Shown here: in pieces, positions 1 to 7,663 of the stretch
Layout: each line of letters begins with the position of its first letter
How positions within the stretch are numbered: the first letter of the stretch is position 1
Assembly: GCA_910575005.1 (NCBI GenBank)
Contig: CAJTCL010000017.1
Span: forward strand, 1 to 64,000
Length of the DNA stretch: 64,000 nt
Source: Lachnospiraceae bacterium
GTDB lineage: Bacteria; Bacillota; Clostridia; Lachnospirales; Lachnospiraceae
Direction: 5' to 3'
Position numbers and translations under genes: made by a program
Notes under the pieces: model-generated
Databases searched by the model: none
What the model was told of the DNA's origin: nothing
Seen by the model: the letters and a program-made list of their open reading frames with translations, nothing else

Positions 1-203
1 TCACCCTCTCAATCTAATAAAACCATTATCTCCTATCAGACTGGAGATGTAAAGAAATAGGTCTAAGGGTTTATAGGTATCCCTTGAACAACCTAAATAC
101 ATTATACAAGAGAGTGACCTTGTACGTATAACTTATTATACAACGAAAATAACCTCATTGGTAGACTGTATCGTTATTTTTTTATTTATTTTTATACTTT
201 TTT

Positions 204-1267
204 ATGCCCACGGTTGAAACACTGTTTCTACTGGTTTTATCTATTTTGGCGTTGGAATCTGCGGATTCGATCCGTTCCCTGTACAGGCATTTTTTATTAG
301 GCATTACCAGAAAGTCCCTCAATGCTTTTTATTATGCATGTTCCTATGCTAAGGCGGATTATTCTAACTTTATGAACGCCACTGCTTCTATAGCTTTAAA
401 ACTGATACCAGAAAAACTACAGTCACAGCCTGTTTTTCTATGTATTGACGATACGGTGGTCTCAAAGTTCGGTAAAACATTTGAGGATATCTTTACCATT
501 TTTGACCATGCCGCACACAATGGCTCTAATTATCTGAACAGTTTGTTTCCATTGTGGATGAATATGAAAACCTTGACCTTATAGGAAATGCGAGATCTGA
601 TTCTGTTATGTATGATCTGCCGCAGAAGCGAACCAAAAAAAGAGGCAGACCCGCACTGCGAGGAAAAAAACTGTCCATCCAGAATGATTTTACGCTGTCT
701 GATGAAAAAATCGGTGATTACTATGTGGCTGCGCGCCGCGTCCTTACAAACATTTTTGGAAGAAGGACAGTCCTTGCATATGTTACATCTGCGGATAAGG
801 AAAATGGCGGCAGACGCCTGTTTTTCAGTACCGTTTTTCCAGAACAGCTCCAGATATTCTGTGCATGGCAGGAAAAATCGCCGCTGAACCAGACTGACAG
901 CCGCCACATGCAGTATATCCCTCTGATGCTGTATGCTTTCAGATGGAACATAGAAGTTAGTTATTATGAACAAAAAACATTCTGGTTGTTGTGTAGTTAC
1001 ATGGTAAGGAGCCGAAAAGGGATTGAAATACTGGTCAATCTAATCAATATCTCATACTGTGTCATGAAAATACTGCCGTATCAGGATGCGTCATTTAATA
1101 AATATCAGTCAGAAAGCGTACAGGAATTTTGGTTTGTGCTAATTGAACAGATCCGCTGGCAGGTAGTTTATGCCATTTTGGTGGAAAATATCGAAATCCG
1201 TATAAAATCAAAAGCCTTAATAAAAGCCTTAAAACAGGTGTTTCAGCAACATGGGTATTATTTATAA
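204..1267 (+). pseudogene. IS4-like DDE transposase, internally deleted
   Basis: Two reading frames together make one transposase. The first (204-584) carries the N-terminal part with CIDDTVVSKFG, which looks like the first catalytic Asp region. The second is open from before 554 to 1267 and carries the C-terminal part, including the basic KRTKKRGRPA stretch and the Glu region (WNIEVSYYEQKTFW). The frame changes near 540 just after NYLN, and the text jumps straight to DEYENLDLIG, so a block that should hold the second Asp is missing. The lesion is therefore a deletion and not a simple slip. No clear terminal inverted repeats were found in 1-203 or after 1267. Positions 1-203 show no gene. The element is inactive. 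Family assignment is from motif recall. Confidence 0.75.
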
Positions 1268-1285
1268 AGTTGTAAAGTGGTATTC

Positions 1286-1782
1286 TTATACAGTATCATT
1301 TAAATTTCTTACAAAAAACTCTGTCATCTTATCAAATGGTATCACTTCTGTCCGATCATACAAATCTGTGTGTACAGTATCAGGAAGAATTAATAGCTCT
1401 TTATTATCACCTTTCAAATTCTGGTAAGCATCCTTACTAAAATAACAGGAATGTGCTTTCTCACCATGAATAATAAGTACTGCACTGCGAATCTCACTGC
1501 TATACTGTAAAATTGGCATATTTAAAAATGATAACGAAGATGTTACATTCCAACCATGATTGGAGTTTAAAGACCTTTTGTGATAGCCACGTTCTGTCTT
1601 ATAATAATCATAATAATCTTTTACAAAAAATGGAGCGTCTTCTGGCAGAGGATCCACAACACCTCCTGCAAGCTTATAAGTGCCATTTTTATAATCCTCT
1701 ATTCTCTGTGTATTCAATGCTTTGCGTTTCTCAAACCGAGCTTCTTCGCTGTCCTCTGCGTCAAAATATCCCTTGGTATAAA
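1286..1782 (-). pseudogene. Alpha/beta hydrolase, C-terminal fragment
   Basis: The frame reads as the C-terminal ~165 residues of a dienelactone-hydrolase/YcjY-like alpha/beta hydrolase. Recognisable parts are a DPLPEDAPFFVKDYYDYY stretch, the strand-loop AVLIIHGEKAHS that precedes the acid region, and the ILPDTVHTDLYD segment bearing the likely catalytic His. The nucleophile elbow and everything N-terminal are absent. The coding sense ends near 1780, where the opposite strand becomes a LysR C-terminus. Upstream codons to 1819 are read-through into that gene and are not native. No ribosome binding site or promoter remains. Confidence 0.75.
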
Positions 1783-2119
1783 TGATCTGCTGCCATATCC
1801 TATTTTTTGTTCGGAACAATCTGCAAAAGTAGATCTTCCCAGATGGTGCGGGGAAAAGGTTGACCAGTTAAATATCATGGCAACCTTTAATTTGTCAAAT
1901 AATGGGGCAATCTTTGTCAAAGAAGGGTTGGGGATCTGCCTTACATTTAACCGCTTAATTGAGACAACGGCAGACAGTATTCTCTGTTTCCGCCCCATCA
2001 TCCCAGAATTGCACACCAAAATGTATGTGATTTGGAAAAAATATCAAGTCTTCACACCTGTCTCACAACTTTTGCTGGATGAGCTGAAAACAGTTATGAA
2101 TAAACATGTCTGTGAATGA
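1782..2119 (+). pseudogene. LysR-type regulator, C-terminal fragment
   Basis: From about 1784 the plus strand reads DLLPYPIFCSEQ, then a PRWCGEK segment, FNLSNNGAIFVKEGLG and a final CFRPIIPELHTKMYVIWKK region. This is the second half of a LysR substrate-binding domain. The winged-helix DNA-binding domain and half of the effector domain are gone. It abuts the hydrolase fragment head to head, as expected if one deletion removed the intergenic promoter and both N-termini of a divergent regulator-target pair. Confidence 0.7.
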
Positions 2120-2132
2120 GGGGTCTCAACAG

Positions 2133-3464
2133 TTACACATAATGATAGTATTCTCTTTTTCTTACAAGAAACAGGACAGTGACACCCAATGCCAATAATT
2201 CTGCTGTTCCCACACCAAACCAAATCCCATCAATGCCGAATAAGAGCGGCAAGGAATATATCACAAGGATCTTAAAAACAAGTGTTCGAAAGAAAGAAAT
2301 CAATGCGGAGACAGCTCCATTGCCCAAGGCGGTAAAAAATGCGGAACCCCAAACATTAACTCCCATCACCAAAAAAGAAAGAACATAGATCCGAAAACCA
2401 TGTACTGTCAATGCAAATAAATTTGCATCATAACTTGCAAAAATCATAACTAAGGGCACAGCGGCAAGTTCTGCCAATATGGTCATCACAATTCCAGCGC
2501 CAGACATCAAAAAAAGGCTTTTTTGAAATAGGTTCTTTAACTCACTGCGATTTCCAGCACCATAATGAAAGCCGATTACTGGTGCACTGCCAATGGCATA
2601 TCCCAAAAAGACAGCCGCGAAAATAATATCCACATACATAATCACGCCATAAGCAGCCACCCCATCCGCTCCTGCAAGTTTCATAAGCTGAAGGTTATAT
2701 AAGATACTGACAATACTAGTGGAAAGATTTGTCACCATCTCCGAAGAACCATTGACAAGTGTTTTTAATAAAATACTGCCATCAAAAGAAGTTCTTGTCA
2801 GATGAAGCAAACTGTTATTTTTCCTTGTAAAATAAATAACTGGGATAACTCCTCCAATCACTTGTCCCACTGCTGTGGCCATTGCCGCTCCTACAAGTCC
2901 CCAAGAAAAAACTGCAATAAACAGATAATCCAACACTGCATTTGTCACCCCGGCAACAATTTGTATTTTTAGACTGAGACTCGGTTTTTCAGCTGTGATA
3001 AAGAAACTTTGGAACACAAACTGTAAAATAAATGCCGGCATGGAGCATAATAAAATACGGGCATACAAAACACAATTTTCCAAGAGTTCTCCCTTGGCGC
3101 CAAAAGCAATGGCAATCGGACGAATAAATAGAAAGACAATTACAGAAAGTACAATCCCTAAAAGAAGTGCAAACCAGACTAACATAGAAAAATATTTATT
3201 TGCCAGTTCTTTCTTGCCCTCTCCCATTGTCTTAGATACAATCGCACTTCCGCCTGTTCCCACCATAAATCCAATTGTTCCCATCCCCATAAGCAATGGC
3301 ATAATCAGGTTTATCGCTGCAAAGGGATTTTTTCCGACATAATTTGAGACAAAAAAACCATCAATAATTCCATACACAGAAATACAGATAATCATAAAAA
3401 TGGATGGCAGTACAAAATGTATTAACCGTTTATAGGTAAAATGATCCGATAATTGTATTCTCAT
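2133..3464 (-). CDS. MATE family multidrug efflux transporter
   Basis: The 443-residue protein is hydrophobic throughout, with about twelve membrane segments in the two-bundle MATE arrangement, and has the usual family length. N-terminal features include FYGIIDGFFVSNYVG-like and MGTIGFMVGTGGSAIVSK stretches typical of MATE helices 1-3. It would export drugs or metabolites in exchange for Na+ or H+; the substrate cannot be read from sequence. The start at 3464 has a strong AGGAGG upstream that overlaps the stop of the marR gene, so the two are translated from one message and the exporter is very likely controlled by that regulator. Confidence 0.9.
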   Translation of the reverse strand: MRIQLSDHFTYKRLIHFVLPSIFMIICISVYGIIDGFFVSNYVGKNPFAAINLIMPLLMGMGTIGFMVGTGGSAIVSKTMGEGKKELANKYFSMLVWFALLLGIVLSVIVFLFIRPIAIAFGAKGELLENCVLYARILLCSMPAFILQFVFQSFFITAEKPSLSLKIQIVAGVTNAVLDYLFIAVFSWGLVGAAMATAVGQVIGGVIPVIYFTRKNNSLLHLTRTSFDGSILLKTLVNGSSEMVTNLSTSIVSILYNLQLMKLAGADGVAAYGVIMYVDIIFAAVFLGYAIGSAPVIGFHYGAGNRSELKNLFQKSLFLMSGAGIVMTILAELAAVPLVMIFASYDANLFALTVHGFRIYVLSFLVMGVNVWGSAFFTALGNGAVSALISFFRTLVFKILVIYSLPLLFGIDGIWFGVGTAELLALGVTVLFLVRKREYYHYV

Positions 3465-3468
3465 AACA

Positions 3469-3936
3469 TCAATCCCTCCTTACATTTACTGAAATAATCT
3501 CATTAACTTTTGTTTGAAGCTCAAGTATATATTTTTTAGTCAAATTTAAAAACTCCCGTCGCTCTTTTCCACTCAATGAACCAAAGGCGCGGTGTTCTGC
3601 CTCCATCAAGGGAATAATCGTCTGTTTCGCAAGCAGCTCTCCTTCTTCTGTGAGATATATCTGTTTATTTTTCTTATTTCCTGGTAATGGCATAAGCTTA
3701 ATAATTCCCTGTGTCTGCAATTGTTTTAATGCAGAATTAACTGTTTGTTTACTATAAAACCACTCCTTACAGAGTTCCTTCTGTGTAAAGGCTTCCTCAC
3801 GTTCTTTTACAGAATATATAATCCAAAATGCACTGTCCGATAAGCCGCACTGTCTGGCAAATTTATGGTAAAGTCCTTCATAATTTTTCTGTAACTGATT
3901 ATATTCTGCCATCTCAGAAACTAAAATTTCCTTCAT
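3469..3936 (-). CDS. MarR family transcriptional regulator
   Basis: A 155-residue winged-helix protein. Helices around LSDSAFWIIYSVKEREEAFTQ and the recognition segment FYSKQTVNSALKQLQTQG are MarR-like, followed by a wing (MPLPGNKKNKQIYLTEEG). An ATG at 4020 would add 28 residues, but the ATG at 3936 has AGGAGG at ideal spacing (plus-strand 3947-3952) and gives the normal MarR N-terminus, so 3936 is chosen. It is first gene of the marR-MATE operon and is expected to repress it by binding the palindromes in its own promoter. Confidence 0.88.
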   Translation of the reverse strand: MKEILVSEMAEYNQLQKNYEGLYHKFARQCGLSDSAFWIIYSVKEREEAFTQKELCKEWFYSKQTVNSALKQLQTQGIIKLMPLPGNKKNKQIYLTEEGELLAKQTIIPLMEAEHRAFGSLSGKERREFLNLTKKYILELQTKVNEIISVNVRRD

Positions 3937-4040
3937 CTTACATTCCTCCTCAAATATAAAAATAATTCTGCAAAGCAGGATTCTCTGCCTGCGGCGGGTC
4001 GCTTTTGCGACATATTTCATTTCTGATTAGATAAAAATAA

Positions 4041-4089
4041 TCCGAATTCGGATAAAACATATTATAGTCCGAATTCAGATTATTGTCAA
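4041..4089 (-). promoter_or_regulatory. marR-MATE promoter with two operator palindromes
   Basis: On the minus strand TTGACA (4084-4089) and TATAAT (4061-4066) are separated by exactly 17 bp. The perfect palindrome TCCGAATTCGGA (4041-4052) lies just downstream of the -10. A second, near-perfect copy (4068-4079) fills the spacer. Centres are 27 bp apart. Occupancy by a MarR dimer would block RNA polymerase, so autorepression is the natural reading. Confidence 0.8.
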
Positions 4090-4134
4090 TACCAAATTTT
4101 GAGTTTCTCCATTTTGCAATTCATAGTATTAAAG
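4083..4134. repeat. 52-nt intergenic repeat, copy 1
   Basis: From TTGTCAAT through TTTTGAGTTTC and TTTTGCAATTCATAGTA this stretch closely matches 13648-13703. Both copies begin with the complement of a TTGACA box and stand upstream of leftward genes. Nothing in it codes. It may be a small dispersed repeat that carries a -35 element. Confidence 0.6.
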
Positions 4135-4235
4135 TGATGGAAACGCATCGCATATATTTTAATGTACAAAGTAAAATACACCAACTGCCAAACTAGCTAA
4201 TTTATGAAGATCATAAACATAATGAACTCCAGTTT

Positions 4236-4901
4236 TCACAACAAGGATAATTCCTGCCACTCAATCGCTGTCTGTTCCTCAACACACAGAGAAATCCAAT
4301 ATTTTCCAATCCGCCTCTGCACAAAAAACCCTTGTTGACTGCTGCTAATTTCCTGCCCCCCATCTTCGTTCTCAACAGTAAAAGATACCTCACGCATTGG
4401 AAAATACATTCCATCTCCTGTCATTTTAATATAACTCTCTTTTAATGTCCAAAGCTGAAAAAATCGCTGCCGCTGATTTGCATTAAGCTCAAGTTTATGA
4501 TATTCCTGTGCGGCTTTCTTACTCTCGTGCTCTATAGAAATTTTCTGAGACTGCCCCATAATATAAGATATCTCACTAGGTTGACAACAATGCTTTACAA
4601 CCGGAAAACGAGCCATACATATTCGTTCTGCATCCACACCCACTTCCAGATTAGATAAGGCACAAACTACCAGTCCTGCCGTGTTACTGACATTAAAACA
4701 AATATTATTTTGTGTTTTCCAAATTGGTTTTCCATGCTCTCCTAACATCACATGTTCTTTCACATACGATATACCAAATTGCTCTTGAAAACCATAGGTT
4801 AAAATTTTATCTGCCAGTTCCCGTTGATATTTTTTATAATCCTTTGGCGTTTTGCCTCTTTTGAGACAAAACGTATAATAAACCACTGTTTGAGATTCCA
4901 T
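4236..4901 (-). CDS. 4'-phosphopantetheinyl transferase (Sfp type)
   Basis: A 221-residue protein that transfers the phosphopantetheine arm of CoA to a serine of carrier proteins. Family motifs are visible: FNVSNT (69-74), GVDAE (88-92, Mg-binding Asp90) and WTLKESYIK (151-159, Glu155). Length fits the Sfp/Gsp class more than the short AcpS class. RBS GAGGTAG precedes the ATG. No carrier-protein or synthase genes lie nearby, so it may serve the cell's general carrier proteins or a remote cluster. Confidence 0.88.
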   Translation of the reverse strand: MESQTVVYYTFCLKRGKTPKDYKKYQRELADKILTYGFQEQFGISYVKEHVMLGEHGKPIWKTQNNICFNVSNTAGLVVCALSNLEVGVDAERICMARFPVVKHCCQPSEISYIMGQSQKISIEHESKKAAQEYHKLELNANQRQRFFQLWTLKESYIKMTGDGMYFPMREVSFTVENEDGGQEISSSQQGFFVQRRIGKYWISLCVEEQTAIEWQELSLL

Positions 4902-4982
4902 TTTGCTACCTCTATCACTTTCATAATATTATGCGATCATTGTTTTTTATCTTTAGAAAATCCGAAAGAATTTCCTAAAGAT

Positions 4983-5016
4983 AAAAAATACCCTTCCACA
5001 AAAGTGGAAAGGTATT
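4983..5016 (-). terminator. Intrinsic terminator after tRNA-Thr
   Basis: An eleven-pair stem (ACCCTTCCAC / GTGGAAAGGT with one wobble) with an AAAA loop is followed, reading leftward, by a T-rich tract. Confidence 0.75.
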
Positions 5017-5025
5017 TTCTTAATC

Positions 5026-5098
5026 AGCCAAAGAAGGGACTCGAACCCTCGACCTACGCATTACGAATGCGACGCGCTACCAACTGCGCCACTTTGGC
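5026..5098 (-). tRNA. tRNA-Thr (CGU anticodon)
   Basis: The minus strand folds into a full cloverleaf. The acceptor stem is GCCAAAG/CTTTGGC, the D-arm contains CAGTTGGTAG, the anticodon loop TTCGTAA has anticodon CGT, and the T-arm carries GGTTCGAGTCC. The discriminator is T and CCA is not encoded. Threonine follows from the anticodon. Confidence 0.93.
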
Positions 5099-5275
5099 AT
5101 GGACATTAACAAATCTCTATCTATTATATACACTTTATCTTAAATTTGCAAGTCCTTTTTTATAAATTTTTTAACAGTTCACTTATCCGCCAATTTATAA
5201 GCAAAGTTAGCTGCAACGCAGTGAGAAAATGCTGTAAGCGCCTTTGCGAATGGCATAGAAGTGAACCGTAATAAT

Positions 5276-6118
5276 TTATTTCCTGCCAAAACGCAAGGCG
5301 TTGGCCGGACAATGATTGATACAGTCACCACACTGTACACATTCGCGGTCTCCCACTTTTTTAATATCCATCTGACAACGCTTCAGACAAATATTACATC
5401 CCGTACATTTGTCTTCATCGATACACATCCCAATCACAGCAGTTTTATGAAATAGAGAATAGAATGCACCCAAAGGACAGATAAACCGGCAAAAACTTCT
5501 AAAAATAAAGACCGCTGAAATCAATAGCAACAACAATATAAGTATTTTCCATGAAAACAACCAGCCAGCAAGCGCCTGTAAGCTCTGATTCATTGACACT
5601 AAAATAATTCCTGCTTCCAAGGTACCTGCTGGACAGATAAACTTACAAAACCCAGGAACCAAAAGAATCAATGGTATTCCAATCACAAATACAATAAGAA
5701 TTATATATTTTAATAGAGATAGTCTGCTTGTCCAGCGATTTTTCTTTATCTTCCTGCTGGGTATTTTATATAGTAACTCTTGAATCAGCCCAAATGGACA
5801 TAAAAATCCGCAAATCACACGTCCAAGAACCACGCCAAATAACAGCAATACCCCCAATATGTAATATGGAAATCTATATTTTGAAGAAATTAGTGCGGTC
5901 TGCAGGCTGCCCAGAGGACAGGCAGCGACAGCTCCTGGACAGGAATAACAATTTAGGCCAGGCACACAGAACCCCTTGAAATCACCCTGATAAATCTTTC
6001 CCTCTGCAAATCCCGTCAAATTACAGTTATACAACAGGGCACATATTACCTGCACAAATCTCCGCTTACTCTCAGTTCTGTGAAACCATCTTAATTTTTT
6101 ATCTGTTTTCTCTTTCAT
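5276..6118 (-). CDS. Membrane 4Fe-4S ferredoxin-type electron carrier (NapH/MauN-like)
   Basis: A ~280-residue membrane protein with an N-terminal cysteine cluster (NCYSCPGAVAACPLG), CGFLCPFG, CKFICPAG and CRFICPLG motifs spaced between about four hydrophobic helices, and a C-terminal bacterial ferredoxin domain with two clusters (CTGCNICLKRC and CVQCGDCINHC). It likely passes electrons across or along the membrane. A GTG at 6136 is possible, but the ATG at 6118 overlaps the TGA stop of the upstream small gene by one base, arguing for coupled translation. It is last of the tlpA-small CXXC-ferredoxin operon, which suggests a role in thiol redox chemistry outside the membrane. Confidence 0.85.
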   Translation of the reverse strand: MKEKTDKKLRWFHRTESKRRFVQVICALLYNCNLTGFAEGKIYQGDFKGFCVPGLNCYSCPGAVAACPLGSLQTALISSKYRFPYYILGVLLLFGVVLGRVICGFLCPFGLIQELLYKIPSRKIKKNRWTSRLSLLKYIILIVFVIGIPLILLVPGFCKFICPAGTLEAGIILVSMNQSLQALAGWLFSWKILILLLLLISAVFIFRSFCRFICPLGAFYSLFHKTAVIGMCIDEDKCTGCNICLKRCQMDIKKVGDRECVQCGDCINHCPANALRFGRK

Positions 6119-6264
6119 CAGCCAATTCCAATACACTCATAGCAGATGCGAATTGCCTTATTCCTGATATCGCGAAAACCATTTTCACAAAGCCCAGCCA
6201 AAATCAGCACAATGGCTGCTATCAGTATTCCTTTCCTGAAATATTGTATCTTTTGTCTTTTCAT
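6118..6264 (-). CDS. CD1871A-type small CXXC membrane protein
   Basis: An ATG at 6264 with AGGAAG upstream opens a 48-codon frame: a lysine/arginine-rich start, one hydrophobic helix (GILIAAIVLILAGLC) and a C-terminus ending in AIRICYECIGIG. This matches the CD1871A family of tiny proteins, whose hallmark is a C-terminal I-C-x-E-C-I-G-I-G-like CXXC. The frame starts 10 nt after the tlpA-like stop and its TGA overlaps the next ATG. Function in the family is not established; the CXXC next to a thioredoxin-like lipoprotein and an Fe-S membrane protein points to membrane thiol redox transfer. Confidence 0.8.
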   Translation of the reverse strand: MKRQKIQYFRKGILIAAIVLILAGLCENGFRDIRNKAIRICYECIGIG

Positions 6265-6274
6265 ATCTTACTTC

Positions 6275-6838
6275 CTACAACTCAGAGTCAATCGCACTTT
6301 TGTATTCTTCATACTGCTGCTCTGCTCCTTTTGCACCGATATAAATCTTTTTTACTGTTCCATCCTTACCAATCACCAAAGTGTAGGGGATCCCATCTGT
6401 GGGATATTTGCTGATAATCTCTCCCTTTTCATCATAAGCAATTGGAAATGTATAACCCTGTTCTTCTATAAACCGATCTACAGTACCTTTATCTTCCATC
6501 GAGTTCACTGCCAAAATCGCAACTTGATCTCCATACTCTTGATAAAGTTTTTCAAATGCCGGCATTTCTTCCACACAAGGACCACACCAGGTTGCCCAAA
6601 AATTTAAAAGAATCACTTTATCTTTTTGTTCTGATAAAGAAAATGTACTTCCATCATTTACTTCCGCTGTGAAATCCGGCGCTTGATCTCCCTGCGACAA
6701 TTCTGTTGCTTGTCCACTTTCCCCTAACATACTTTCAGATGCTTTTTTATTGCCGCATCCACTGAAAACAAATGTCATACATACGACCAATGACAAAAAC
6801 ATACTCCATGTATATTTTTTTATTTTCTTCTGTTTCAT
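6275..6838 (-). CDS. TlpA-like thiol-disulfide oxidoreductase lipoprotein
   Basis: A 187-residue lipoprotein. The signal peptide ends in FSGC (Cys28 would be lipidated). An AhpC/TSA-thioredoxin fold follows with FWATWCGPCVEEMPAF, active site Cys85-Gly-Pro-Cys88, and a cis-proline region GIPYTLVI. It acts on the outer face of the membrane as a reductase of thiols, as in ResA/TlpA. A frame from 6883 is open, but the ATG at 6838 has AGGAGG just upstream and gives a proper signal peptide. First gene of the three-gene redox operon. Confidence 0.88.
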   Translation of the reverse strand: MKQKKIKKYTWSMFLSLVVCMTFVFSGCGNKKASESMLGESGQATELSQGDQAPDFTAEVNDGSTFSLSEQKDKVILLNFWATWCGPCVEEMPAFEKLYQEYGDQVAILAVNSMEDKGTVDRFIEEQGYTFPIAYDEKGEIISKYPTDGIPYTLVIGKDGTVKKIYIGAKGAEQQYEEYKSAIDSEL

Positions 6839-7234
6839 ATCATTCCTCCTAAACCATGATACCTGTTTCCCAGTCATCACCATTTATACTATTGTTACTA
6901 TTTTAACATGTATTAAAATTAATTTCCACTATTTTTGTATACTGCAAAATTTTACTAAAATATTACAGTACACTCATCCCCCCTCCTTAAAGAAACTGTA
7001 AGTAAACTATAAGTTAAAGTTCACACCCACACTATTTGATGAGTGAATGGTAACACTATAACGTAAAATATACAAAAAAATATCAGATTCCTATTGATTT
7101 TTGTAGTATTTACCCATTACAATAGTAATGTAAATTGTTTCACCCTGCAGTATTAATTTTAGTAAACATATTTAACTAGATTAGTCTGCGGTATATTTTC
7201 AGACGGCATAGGTACAGAGTTATAACTATTGTAA
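6839..7234. other. AT-rich intergenic region without a gene
   Basis: No convincing ORF on either strand. It should contain the promoter of the leftward redox operon and the upstream region of the structured RNA that follows. Several TATAAT-like and TAAAGT-like words occur, but none has a convincing partner, so no site is called. Confidence 0.4.
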
Positions 7235-7456
7235 AAACAGACCTGCACTGCTGTCAAAGAGTCAATTGCGTTTTAAATTGAATATGGCATAGATCAGATG
7301 TGAGTAACACCTTTCGGCAATGAATTGCTTATCGCTATCAGTGTCTGAATTACTCCTCCATCAATCTATGCCTCTGGCGGATGGCAGACGCATGTAGTTT
7401 TTAACAAAGCTGGCTTGCGTGCTGCCGCAAGAACGCCAAACCGTTCTTAAAACAGG
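7235..7456 (+). ncRNA. Candidate structured RNA, copy A
   Basis: Non-coding, with nested pairing. GGCATAGAT (7286-7294) pairs with ATCTATGCC (7364-7372); inside it GAGTAA (7302-7307) pairs with TTACTC (7350-7355). Then comes TCTGGCGGA (7373-7381), a G/C-rich pairing block, AACAAAGCTGGCTTGCG (from 7403) and a terminal hairpin AAGAAC/GTTCTT (7429-7448). The 3' half matches copy B at 47.34-47.46 kb on the other strand. I could not place it in a named class; raiA-type RNA or an OMEGA/HEARO-like RNA are guesses only. Confidence 0.5.
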
Positions 7457-7482
7457 CGAATATTTAAAAAAAGGAGGCGGAT

Positions 7483-7551
7483 ATGATTAGTCGAATACTA
7501 TTCGGCAAACGGAAGGGAATCAAAAACGCCAAACCCTGCCATGCAATATAA
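7483..7551 (+). CDS. Possible 22-residue leader-type peptide
   Basis: ATG at 7483 follows a strong AAGGAGG (7471-7477) and opens 22 codons (MISRILFGKRKG..., basic) to a TAA at 7551. It lies just after the structured RNA and 112 nt before the big glycosidase. The ribosome site is the main evidence. It may be a leader peptide, a remnant N-terminus or spurious. Confidence 0.35.
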   Translation: MISRILFGKRKGIKNAKPCHAI

Positions 7552-7663
7552 AACGTACAATTGAAAACGCATCATTAAAAATATGATTGCTTCTTGAAGT
7601 TATGCAAAAGGATTCAAACGTTATTGATATCCTAATCCAACAATATAAAACAGGAGGAATTTT

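Noticed and set aside
3990-4020. Longer MarR protein starting at 4020.
   Set aside because: No ribosome site there, and the added residues are not MarR-like; ATG 3936 has an excellent AGGAGG.
7005-7140. Possible CRISPR or tandem repeat in the AT-rich gap.
   Set aside because: No repeat-spacer periodicity; only general AT-richness.
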